In this document: positions 1 to 7,073 of the stretch, in pieces
Layout: each line of letters begins with the position of its first letter
Numbering within the stretch: the first letter of the stretch is position 1
Assembly: GCF_016429255.1 (NCBI RefSeq)
Contig: NZ_JAELUG010000080.1
Span: 1 to 33,674 of the forward strand
DNA: 33,674 nt
Source: Rhizobium sp. ASV8
GTDB lineage: Bacteria; Pseudomonadota; Alphaproteobacteria; Rhizobiales; Rhizobiaceae
Reading direction: 5' to 3'
The notes under the pieces: generated by a model
Databases searched by the model: none
The model's input: only the letters and a program-made list of their open reading frames with translations
Told to the model about the DNA's origin: nothing
Translations under genes and position numbers: made by a program

Positions 1-152
<152 letters not shown>

Positions 153-327
153 CTCTAGCGGCTTTGTTTTGGTTTCGGCTGACCTTCTTCAAGGCGTCCG
201 CGAGAGACTCGCTTCCTGACGCTGGGTCTCCATAAAATTTAGTCAAATGACCAAAAATATGCTTGAAGCGAGCAGCCTGTTCCGCGAAACTTGTGGAACT
301 AACCGAAACCGATCCTGGAGGGGACAT
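153..327 (-). CDS. Partial unknown protein at the contig edge
   Basis: A reading frame on the minus strand runs from an ATG at 325-327 for 58 codons and leaves the real sequence at 153, where the adapter begins. The peptide is polar and helix-prone, with SSTSFAEQAARFKHIFGHL in its first half and SLADALKKVSRNQ near the break. An in-frame TAA lies five codons upstream of the ATG, and no Shine-Dalgarno site is visible. The ATG overlaps the start codon of the divergent hydrolase gene by two bases, so each gene's promoter would have to lie inside the other. It could be a real gene start, the remnant of a larger gene, or chance. I do not recognise the product. Confidence 0.33.
279..299. promoter_or_regulatory. 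Inverted repeat upstream of hydrolase gene
   Basis: GTTCC (279-283), 11 bases, then GGAAC (295-299) form a small dyad 27 bases upstream of the hydrolase ATG. A dyad of this size in this place could be an operator, for example for the TetR regulator encoded downstream. The arms are only 5 bp, so chance is quite possible. It is not a LexA box of the alphaproteobacterial kind, which is a direct repeat. Confidence 0.25.
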
Positions 328-1420
328 GAAAACGGGGTGGAATTATCATGAGCTTTATATGTGGCATGAGCCCGGCAATGCGGCGGGGACATTGCCCGCC
401 GGACTGGCCGTCCAGCCCGGACAGCATGTGGAGAACGCGGAAACCAAGCGACGCTTTCGAAACCTGCTGGAGGTTTCGGGTCTTCTGCGCCAACTAGATA
501 CGCTCGAGAGCGAGCCCGCTACTGCAGACGATCTCGCGCTCGTCCATGACCCTGCCTATATCGCCCGGGTCCGGGCAATGAGCATGGCGGCAGGCGGCGA
601 CGCCGGCTGCCACGCGCCGTTTGGGCCTGGAAGCTATGAAATTGCGCGATTGTCGGCCGGCGGAACGTCTGCCGTTGTTGACGCCGTTCTGACTGGCCGG
701 GTGCGAAATGGCTATGCTTTGGTGAGGCCGCCGGGACACCATGCTGAGCGCGATCGGGGCTATGGCTTCTGCTTGTTTGCCAATGTGCCGATCGCGGTAG
801 TGAAGGCACGCAGGGACCACGGGCTGGAGCGCATCGCAATCATCGACTGGGATGTGCATCATGGAAATGGCACACAGCAAACCTTCTATGGGGACCGCGA
901 TACGCTGACCATTTCGGTGCATCAGGACGGCTTGTTTCCGCGGGAAACGGGTGGGCTGTCCGAGCGCGGAATTGGGCAGGGCATCGGTTCAAACATCAAC
1001 ATACCGTTGCCGGCGGGGTGTGGTCACGGCGCCTATGCGGCGGTATTCGACCGGATCGTCGTTCCGGCATTGCGCCGGTTTCGTCCTGAGTTGATCGTCG
1101 TGTGCTGTGGCTTCGATGCGTCGGCTGTCGATCCTCTTGGTCGCATGATGCTGCATAGTGACAGCTACAGGATGCTGACGCGGCTCTTGATGGAGGTGGC
1201 CGACGATCTTTGCGGTGGCAGGCTCGCAATGTCGCATGAGGGAGGTTATTCCGCGAGCTATGTGCCCTATTGCGGTCTAGCTGTGATGGAGCAGCTGAGT
1301 GGCATCCGATCCCTCATACAGGATCCGTTCCTTTCGACATTTGCTGATTATCCAGGGCAGCAATTGACGGCGTTTCAGGAGGCTGCCATCGGGAGCATCG
1401 TTGAGGCTCTTGCTCCATGA
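326..1420 (+). CDS. Class II histone deacetylase-like amidohydrolase
   Basis: A zinc hydrolase of the arginase/deacetylase superfamily, expected to remove acetyl groups from acetyl-lysine or acetylated amines (polyamines, small amides) in the cytoplasm. At 364 residues it is a normal single-domain length. Visible motifs are RPPGHHAERDRGYGF with tandem His 138/139, IIDWDVHHGNGT supplying metal ligands Asp176 and His178, GFDASAVDPLG with the third ligand Asp264, and SHEGGY with the catalytic Tyr308. All catalytic positions are intact. The ATG at 326 is chosen over an upstream TTG at 263 because it has GGAGGGG at 317-323 and gives the usual N-terminus of the family (MKTGWNYHELYMWHEPGN). A TetR regulator follows on the same strand after about 210 bases. 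The true substrate cannot be read from sequence. Confidence 0.9.
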   Translation: MKTGWNYHELYMWHEPGNAAGTLPAGLAVQPGQHVENAETKRRFRNLLEVSGLLRQLDTLESEPATADDLALVHDPAYIARVRAMSMAAGGDAGCHAPFGPGSYEIARLSAGGTSAVVDAVLTGRVRNGYALVRPPGHHAERDRGYGFCLFANVPIAVVKARRDHGLERIAIIDWDVHHGNGTQQTFYGDRDTLTISVHQDGLFPRETGGLSERGIGQGIGSNINIPLPAGCGHGAYAAVFDRIVVPALRRFRPELIVVCCGFDASAVDPLGRMMLHSDSYRMLTRLLMEVADDLCGGRLAMSHEGGYSASYVPYCGLAVMEQLSGIRSLIQDPFLSTFADYPGQQLTAFQEAAIGSIVEALAP

Positions 1421-1632
1421 GGGTGATTCAGCTTGGGGATCGGCGTCGTCCCAGCATGTTCAATGCCGTTCAAGATCGCACTCGCTCCGGGGTGATGATT
1501 TAGAGCGCTTGCACTGCGACGAGAATAATCCGAAATGCTATGGGACCGTTGCGTTTGCCTGGCTTCGAATGGATGTCTTGCCACCACGGTCGGCTGGATT
1601 TGTTGAATGGAATTCAGGAGTTCAAGAAGAAC

Positions 1633-2325
1633 ATGGCTGTCAATAAATCCCCAAAGCCAGCCAAGGCGGACGGTCTTGGCCGTCCGACCACCAAAAGTGC
1701 GGAAACGCGATCGAGGATCGTGCAGGGAGCGCTCGATGCGCTCGGGCGCTTCGGTCTTTATGAGACGACGACCCGCCGGATTGCGACCGAGGCTGGCGTG
1801 CGGTTGGCGACGTTGCACTATCATTTCAGCAACAAGGAGGCGGTGCTGCTTGCGGTCCTGGATCTCTTCGCCTCCGACATGACGACTATTTTGGACGCGA
1901 ATGCGCGTGATGCATTGTCGTTGAATGAGCGGATAGAGGCAGCGCTTCGAGCGAACTGGGACTATGTGCAATCGTCTCGCGTCCGCCAGATCGTGCAATA
2001 CGAGCTGACCCTTTATGCGTTGCGAACCCAGGGCAGCGAGTGGCTCGCAAAGCGGCAGTATGATGCTTACATCGATGCTTTCGCGTCCCTGCTGTGTCCA
2101 GTAAATGACTTGGGTACCAACCCGGCACGAGAGCACGCCGACGAACTTGCCCGAATGATGTTGGCCGGCATAGATGGATTGATCCTTCAAAGCCTTGCCG
2201 ATGCTACACAAATCCATCTGGCGACGGGGCTCGACATATTGATAAATGCAGTGCAGATGCGCGCCGAAGTTCTTGGCTGCAATCAAGGTAAAGGCTCATT
2301 GCTGACATGCGATCTGCTGAAGTGA
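1633..2325 (+). CDS. TetR/AcrR family transcriptional regulator
   Basis: A 230-residue one-component regulator. An N-terminal helix-turn-helix lies at about residues 20-65, with ETRSRIVQGALDALGRFG, then TTRRIATEAGV and LHYHFSNKEAVL, the classic TetR recognition helix ending in a YxHFxxKE-type motif. The rest is a helical ligand-binding and dimerisation domain with no recognisable ligand signature. The ATG at 1633 is preferred over in-frame upstream codons because AGGAG (1616-1620) lies ahead of it and the protein then starts just before the helix-turn-helix. It follows the deacetylase-like gene on the same strand and may control it; a weak dyad at 279-299 is a possible target. That link is inference from proximity. 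Confidence 0.9.
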   Translation: MAVNKSPKPAKADGLGRPTTKSAETRSRIVQGALDALGRFGLYETTTRRIATEAGVRLATLHYHFSNKEAVLLAVLDLFASDMTTILDANARDALSLNERIEAALRANWDYVQSSRVRQIVQYELTLYALRTQGSEWLAKRQYDAYIDAFASLLCPVNDLGTNPAREHADELARMMLAGIDGLILQSLADATQIHLATGLDILINAVQMRAEVLGCNQGKGSLLTCDLLK

Positions 2326-2392
2326 GCCCGCGGGTTGGAATCAATCAGGGGCTTCGAAAAAGGGGCGAGCTCTGCCGGGCTATATGACGTCG

Positions 2393-3954
2393 GAGACCGG
2401 TAACTTTTCTGGGGTGCGCACGAACTGTTAGTGTCGGCTGGGTCATCTTGGTTGCCTCGACAAAGGAGGCAACGATGGCAGTTGAATGGACGATCACGAT
2501 CGAGGGAAAGAATGATTTCGGTGATATTTGCCGAAAGGAGGTTCGCATCGACAAGAGCTGGGAGCGTTTGTTTGATGGTGACCTCGGCCTGTCGATCGAG
2601 GACGGCAAGAAAATCATGGAAGCGCTGCAGAACGTGGTCGTGAACCACGAGGCCGAGACCTATTCGCTTTTTCGCCGAGTCTGCTCGGACTGCCATAGGT
2701 TCCCGGCGGTAAAAGATTACACGACGCGGCGCATCAGAACCGTTTTTGGCACGGTGAGGGTTCGCAATCCCCGTTGGATGCTCTGCAGCGATTGCTATCC
2801 AGGCATGGTAAGTGCCTTCGCGCCACTGAAGGAAATCTGCCCCGATCGGGCGACAACGGAGCTGATGGAGTTAACTGCGCGACTAGGAAGCACTCTGCCC
2901 TACCGGCAAGCAGCAAATTTGCTCACCAGATTTCTGCCTATTGAGCCAAGCGAGACGCATGCGACCGTGCGCAAACGTACCATCAGGGTCGGCGAGCGGA
3001 TCGACAATCAGATTGCAGAGGAAGAATGGCAAGCAACAAGGGAGATGGAGGAGCGACATCAACTCGAAATGCCGCTTCCCGGTGATCGACACAGAGAATT
3101 CGCCATCAGCATCGACACGGCTCATGTCCGCAGCTCCGAGCCCGATTCAACGCGCAACTTCGAGCTTGTTGTGGCCCGATGCGGTCGTGGTGGTAGGGGT
3201 GATGCCGGCGGCCGCTATTTCGCTACCGCCAGCACAGAGCAGAAGGCGATCCTGGATCGAACTCTGCATGCGCTTCGACGGGAGGGATATCGCGGTTATG
3301 GCGACGTTATCGTGCTCTCCGATGGAGCTGAAATCCTCAAGCGCCTGCCGCGCGCCATGCCGAAACCGACAACCCACATTATCGACTGGTTCCATATTGC
3401 CATGCGGATCCAGCCCATGCAGCAAATCGCGGACTTCATGGTGCGATCCCAATCCGGTCTCTCGGAAACTCTTTCGTCCATCGACAGGGAGATCAAGGCC
3501 GTGAAGTGGCGCCTGTGGCACGGACGTGTTGATCGCGCTATCCATGATCTCGAGGGATTGTTAGAACGGCTGAAACCCTCACTGCAGGAAGGCGTTTTCT
3601 CTTTCGCAAGGCTCCACAGCCTCGGCTCGCAACTCTTGACCTATATTCGTTCGAACCGCGGTGCGATAGTCAACTATGGACATCGCCATCGAGCCGGGCT
3701 TCGTGTCGCCACCAGCCTCGCCGAGTCAGCGGTAAACTCGTTGGTCGGCAAGCGGATGGTCAAGAAACAGCAAATGCGCTGGACCGTCCACGGCGCTCAC
3801 ATGCTCGTGCAGGTTCGGACGGCCGAGATCAATGGAGAGCTTCGCGATCGACTGCGGACACCCTTTCGACAGCCAGGACCGAACGTGCCTTCTTTGTTCA
3901 ACCCCGTGCCGCCGCTCCTGCACGCTGCGTGACCCCAGACAAGTTACCGGTCTC
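2393..3954 (+). mobile_element. ISKra4-family insertion sequence, complete
   Basis: The element is bounded by 23-bp terminal inverted repeats at 2393-2415 and 3932-3954 that match at 22 of 23 positions; the left one begins GAGACCGGTAACTT. It is 1562 bp long and carries a single transposase gene whose stop codon touches the right repeat. No target-site duplication is visible: the left flank ends TATGACGTCG and the right flank starts TTCAAACCC. The right flank is the broken end of an IS6 transposase gene, and the missing part of that gene is not at the left flank. The missing duplication and missing IS6 part point to a deletion at this junction. Confidence 0.88.
2475..3932 (+). CDS. ISKra4-family transposase
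   Basis: A DDE-type transposase of 485 residues that moves the surrounding element. A Cys pair region (VCSDCHRF and MLCSDCYPG) gives a zinc-ribbon-like N-terminal part. The catalytic core includes ISIDTAHVRSSE, VIVLSDGAEILKRLP and HIIDWFHIAMRIQPMQQIAD, the last being highly characteristic of ISKra4 transposases. The C-terminus carries the family motif GAHMLVQVRT. The ATG at 2475 has a near-perfect Shine-Dalgarno AAAGGAGG at 2462-2469. No frameshift is seen, so the protein is probably functional. The last ~25 residues run into the right inverted repeat. Confidence 0.9.
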   Translation: MAVEWTITIEGKNDFGDICRKEVRIDKSWERLFDGDLGLSIEDGKKIMEALQNVVVNHEAETYSLFRRVCSDCHRFPAVKDYTTRRIRTVFGTVRVRNPRWMLCSDCYPGMVSAFAPLKEICPDRATTELMELTARLGSTLPYRQAANLLTRFLPIEPSETHATVRKRTIRVGERIDNQIAEEEWQATREMEERHQLEMPLPGDRHREFAISIDTAHVRSSEPDSTRNFELVVARCGRGGRGDAGGRYFATASTEQKAILDRTLHALRREGYRGYGDVIVLSDGAEILKRLPRAMPKPTTHIIDWFHIAMRIQPMQQIADFMVRSQSGLSETLSSIDREIKAVKWRLWHGRVDRAIHDLEGLLERLKPSLQEGVFSFARLHSLGSQLLTYIRSNRGAIVNYGHRHRAGLRVATSLAESAVNSLVGKRMVKKQQMRWTVHGAHMLVQVRTAEINGELRDRLRTPFRQPGPNVPSLFNPVPPLLHAA

Positions 3955-4448
3955 TTCAAACCCTTGTGCGAGCGATGCTCGACACCCGGCATCAGCACAG
4001 CCTTTGCGGCCGAATAGGAACGCAGCTTGTCGGTCACAAGCACCCGCGGGGTGGCACCCTGGCCCTTGAGCAGTTTGCGCATCAGACGCAAGGCTGCTGC
4101 CTTGTTCCTTCGGCTTTGCAAGAGGGCGTCGAGGACGTAGCCGTTGGCATCGACGGCGCGCCACAGCCAGTATTTCTTTCCCTTGATCGTCACCACCATC
4201 TCATCGAGTTGCCACTTGTCGGCAAAGTTGCCTCGTGAGCACCGTCGGATCTGATGGGCGAACTTCACGCCAAATTTCGCCGCCCATTCCGAGACGGTCT
4301 GGAATGAGACGCTGATCCCGCGTTCCGCCAACAGATCCTCGACGTCGCGGAAGCTGAGCGGAAATCGATAATAGAGCCATACCGCATGGGCAATGATCTC
4401 GGCAGGAAAGCGGTGGCGTCTAACGTGGGCATGCGGGGCTTCGGTCAT
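3955..4448 (-). pseudogene. IS6-family transposase, 3' end lost
   Basis: About 164 residues of an IS6 (IS26-like) transposase remain. Visible parts are the N-terminal HRFPAEIIAHAVWLYYRFPL, WQLDEMVVTIKGKKYWLWRAVD with the first catalytic Asp, and VLVTDKLRSY with the second. The gene breaks in the motif VEHRSHKGLK, just before the region (RAENSH in the other copy) that holds the catalytic Glu. The open frame continues by chance to 3726, but that tail is antisense ISKra4 sequence. Without the Glu it cannot be an active enzyme. Confidence 0.85.
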
Positions 4449-4497
4449 GACGATCCGAATATCAAGCCGATCCCAACCACGCGGTTAAGGCGACGCC
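3955..4497 (-). mobile_element. Truncated IS6-family element
   Basis: The 5' part of an IS6-family element, oriented leftward. Its outer end is near 4489-4497, where a GG-starting terminus (GGCGTCGCC on the minus strand) lies about 45 bases upstream of the transposase ATG; the exact end is uncertain. It stops abruptly at 3954/3955 against the right inverted repeat of the ISKra4 element. The remaining third of the element is absent from the window. It is a different IS6 member from the complete copy at 5736-6542, since the two transposases agree only in part. Confidence 0.75.
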
Positions 4498-4673
4498 ACC
4501 CAAAAAGGGCAAGATGCCGTTTCGAATTCAGACGTAAGTTGTAACAAAAATATTAAAATCTAACGACGGATTTCGTCCGCTCGCCCGTTCAATCAGCACA
4601 AATCAGACGAGTACCTCAAATGACAGGGTTCATTGAGGTCCGGGCCTATCACCCCCAATGTTGGAGTGCGAGA

Positions 4674-5666
4674 ATGGCTGCATCATTCAAAATGCCAGCG
4701 GACCGACGTCGGGGATATTCGTCGGTTCTTCTGGGCATTCTGCTTTTCTCCGCGTTTCCCATCGCGGCACGGGCAGACGCCTGCAGGGTTCCGCCACCAA
4801 TTTCGACCATCGATCCTCCAGGGTTCTACGATGATCCCGGTGGCTACAGCGAGGCTATAAAACCGCTCCACGCCTTTATCGAACGGGTGAACAAGGCAGC
4901 CGACGGCGGCGACAAGGCGTGTCTGGTCGAACTCCTGGACACTTGGGCACGGGCGAATGCCCTGATGGCACCGATCAAAGGCTATCAGGGATATTATGAG
5001 CGCTCGTGGGCAGGCACCGATTTCGCTTTGGCACTGCTCAGGTTCTTTCCGCAGTCAAGGAAGGACGCTCCTGCCGTTCCGCCGAGCATCTCGAAATGGC
5101 TGATCGACATGGCCGTCTCCACGCGGGATGCGGAGGCGATCAACCGCCTGCACAACAACCTGGTTTACTGGGCGGGTCTCGATCTTGCAGCGACAGGGAC
5201 GCTGACCAAACGGTCCGATCTCATCGACGCAGGCGTCGCACGGGCGCGAGAAGGGATAAAGGATATTCAGCCGAACGGCACGCTTGAGCGCGAGATGAAG
5301 CGCGGCGACCGCGCTCTTCACTACCATAACTTTGCTCTCATCCCACTGGTCTTTACCGCTGAATTGGCGCAGGCACGGGGCGTCGATCTCTACTCGGAAA
5401 ACAAAGGCGCACTGCCGCGCCTGGTAAATCTGGTGATCGATGCGGTCATCGATCAGAACAGCTTTTCGGCCTATACCCCGACGCCGCAACGCCTGTTTCC
5501 CTGGACCTTTGCCGGCGATCTCGCCTGGATGGAGCCTTATCAAGCGCGCTTCCACGACCCGCGGCTGGCCGCCCTGATCGCTTTGCGTCGGCCATTCATC
5601 AACCCGCGGCTCGGCGGCAACGTCACGGCGGCCTGGAGCCGATATCCGACAATGGAGCATCAATAA
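4674..5666 (+). CDS. Secreted alginate lyase-family protein (PL5-like)
   Basis: A predicted exported polysaccharide lyase of 330 residues, resembling the mannuronate-specific alginate lyase family (AlgL, PL5), which cleaves beta-1,4-linked uronic acid polymers by beta-elimination in the periplasm. It has a signal peptide: basic MPADRRRG, hydrophobic SSVLLGILLFSAFPIA, then ARA-DACR as the likely cleavage site. Family-like motifs are INRLHNNLVYWAGLDLAATG and GDRALHYHNFALIPL, which correspond to the catalytic Asn-His and Tyr-His regions of AlgL. The ATG at 4674 has GGAG at 4663-4666 and leaves a compact signal peptide; an ATG at 4620 without a good ribosome site would add 18 residues ahead of it. 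It is isolated between two IS6 elements, so no alginate pathway context is present and the substrate may be another polymer. Confidence 0.75.
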   Translation: MAASFKMPADRRRGYSSVLLGILLFSAFPIAARADACRVPPPISTIDPPGFYDDPGGYSEAIKPLHAFIERVNKAADGGDKACLVELLDTWARANALMAPIKGYQGYYERSWAGTDFALALLRFFPQSRKDAPAVPPSISKWLIDMAVSTRDAEAINRLHNNLVYWAGLDLAATGTLTKRSDLIDAGVARAREGIKDIQPNGTLEREMKRGDRALHYHNFALIPLVFTAELAQARGVDLYSENKGALPRLVNLVIDAVIDQNSFSAYTPTPQRLFPWTFAGDLAWMEPYQARFHDPRLAALIALRRPFINPRLGGNVTAAWSRYPTMEHQ

Positions 5667-5735
5667 TCGCGGCGAAGCGAATTCATCAACGCACACTTCA
5701 GATCCGGCTGAGGGGTCTAGTGGAGGATCAGGATG

Positions 5736-6542
5736 GGCGATGTCACTTTGTTTCAGCGAAGCGAGACGGGGTGTCTGCCAGCAAACTTATGCGGTTGCGC
5801 CGGTCGCGGCTTTCCATTGAGCCATTGCGCGGATGCGATGAATGTGCGCGGCCAGGGCTGAGCGTTTCTGGTGTGGTGGCACAAAGAGATTTCTGACGGC
5901 TGAAAAGACTGAGATGATACGTTGCAAGCCGCCCGTCGATCGAAATCCCTGCATCATCCATTCCCGCTTTCGAAGTGGAACGTGAGAATTCTCCGCTCGA
6001 TTGTTAAGGCCCTTGTGCGATCGATGTTCAACGCCCGGCATTACATCCCGCCTTGCTGCTCCATATGAGCGCAACTTGTCGGTGACGATGCGCTTCGGCG
6101 ACAGGCCCTGCTTCCTCAGCAACCTGACCAGCAATCGCTTGGCCGCCTTGGTATCGCGGCGGGCCTGCACGATCTCGTCGAGAACATAGCCGTCCTGGTC
6201 AACAGCCCGCCAAAGCCAATGCCTTCGGCCGCCAATGGAAATTACGACCTCATCAAGGTGCCAGATATCCTTTCGCGACGGCTTCTTTCTGCGCAACTGT
6301 TTGGCATAAACTGCACCAAATTTGCGGCTCCATCGCCGGATCGTTTCGTAAGATACGATGATACCGCGTTCCAACAGCATTTCCTCGACCAACCGTAGGC
6401 TCAAGGGGAACCGGAAGTACAGCCACACCGCATGGGCGATGATCTTTGGCGGAAAACGGTGGTTCTTGTAACTGATCGACGGCTGGCGCATACCAACCCG
6501 ATTATCCGCCATCTGTTAAACCAACAATAATGTGACATCGCC
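5736..6542 (-). mobile_element. IS6-family insertion sequence, complete
   Basis: An 807-bp element with imperfect terminal inverted repeats beginning GGCGATGTCAC at both ends (5736-5746 and, on the minus strand, 6542-6532), identical over the first 11 bases. It carries one transposase gene read leftward. The flanking 8-mers, TCAGGATG at left and GATTTGAC at right, do not match, so there is no target duplication. That is expected if the copy arose by replicative cointegration with later deletion or recombination, which is common for this family. Confidence 0.88.
5787..6512 (-). CDS. IS6-family transposase
   Basis: A full-length IS26-like DDE transposase of 241 residues. The N-terminal helix-turn-helix part reads HRFPPKIIAHAVWLYFRFPL and VSYETIRRWSRKFGAVYAKQ. 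The catalytic triad is visible as WHLDEVV (Asp), RIVTDKLRSYGAA (Asp) and NNRAENSHVPLRKRE (Glu). It ends with GGLQRIISVFSAVRNLFVPP, typical of the family. The start codon lies 30 bases inside the right inverted repeat end. The gene is intact and likely active. Confidence 0.93.
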   Translation of the reverse strand: MADNRVGMRQPSISYKNHRFPPKIIAHAVWLYFRFPLSLRLVEEMLLERGIIVSYETIRRWSRKFGAVYAKQLRRKKPSRKDIWHLDEVVISIGGRRHWLWRAVDQDGYVLDEIVQARRDTKAAKRLLVRLLRKQGLSPKRIVTDKLRSYGAARRDVMPGVEHRSHKGLNNRAENSHVPLRKREWMMQGFRSTGGLQRIISVFSAVRNLFVPPHQKRSALAAHIHRIRAMAQWKAATGATA

Positions 6543-6597
6543 GATTTGACCCTTCGTTCCGTCTGGCGGTGTCCCAGTCGAACGGAAGCAACTTCAT
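6543..6597 (-). pseudogene. Gene start cut off by IS6 insertion
   Basis: On the minus strand an ATG at 6595-6597 is preceded six bases upstream by an excellent Shine-Dalgarno AGGAGAG (6604-6610). It opens a frame MKLLPFDWDTARRNEGSN that runs straight into the right end of the IS6 element at 6542. The left flank of the element does not continue the frame, and the element has no target duplication. The rest of this gene has therefore been deleted or moved. The product is not recognisable from 18 codons. Confidence 0.5.
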
Positions 6598-6754
6598 GAA
6601 ATGCTCTCCTGTTCTGATACGATTGGGAGTTATTGCGAAATGGCAGATGGGGCGAAATTTAACTTGGAGTTCAACAAGTTGCTGCCTAATTGCGGATAAG
6701 CCTTTTAGTCAACGCCTCACGAAGTAGTGAGCGGGACAAAAGTAACACAGCCAT

Positions 6755-7072
6755 CTAGGGACGAGATGAGCTAGTTGGCTGTTGTCTCGCCGATTCTGGT
6801 TCTTTCGGGACGAATCCAAGCGTGAAGCCAAACAGGTGTGCGATTCGCTCCAGCGTTTCCACGGTGGGGTTGGCCTTGCCCGTCTCGATTTCCAAGACCT
6901 GTCGTTTGGTGATCCCAGTGATGGTCGAGAGCTGCTCCTGCGTCAGGCCCAAAGACTTCCTGATTTCAGCGACGGCAGATGGAAACTTCAGCTCCCCGGC
7001 CGCCGCCTTTTCGCGAAGGCGCGCACGGCTTTCGCTGATCTCTTCCTTCGTTGGCTTCTTCCATCTGGCCAT
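6755..7072 (-). CDS. HipB-like XRE antitoxin/regulator
   Basis: A 105-residue DNA-binding protein with a Cro/C1-type helix-turn-helix at about residues 38-85 (IRKSLGLTQEQLSTITGI, then TKRQVLEIETGKANPTVETL). It is expected to bind the adjacent HipA-like kinase and repress the shared operon. The ATG at 7070-7072 is chosen because it sits one base after the hipA stop (TAG at 7074-7076) with GGAG about ten bases upstream inside the end of hipA, which indicates translational coupling. An ATG at 7102 would add ten residues overlapping hipA. The order is toxin first and antitoxin second, the reverse of the E. coli hipBA operon. Confidence 0.82.
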   Translation of the reverse strand: MARWKKPTKEEISESRARLREKAAAGELKFPSAVAEIRKSLGLTQEQLSTITGITKRQVLEIETGKANPTVETLERIAHLFGFTLGFVPKEPESARQQPTSSSRP

Positions 7073-7073
7073 T

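Noticed and set aside
1459..1475. GTTC...GTTC pair upstream of the TetR gene as a LexA box
   Set aside because: The spacing is six bases, not seven.
1375..2286. 303-codon minus-strand frame across the TetR gene
   Set aside because: It is antisense to a clear TetR gene and has no ribosome site or recognisable domain.
3726..3954. C-terminal 76 codons of the leftward IS6 transposase frame
   Set aside because: This part is antisense ISKra4 sequence read through the junction by chance, not transposase.
5055..5696. 213-codon minus-strand frame in the alginate lyase-family gene
   Set aside because: It is a shadow of a gene with a good signal peptide and family motifs.
3955..6542. Composite transposon made of two IS6 copies around the alginate lyase-family gene
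   Set aside because: The two IS6 elements are different members and the left one is truncated. Neither shows a duplication pointing to joint movement.
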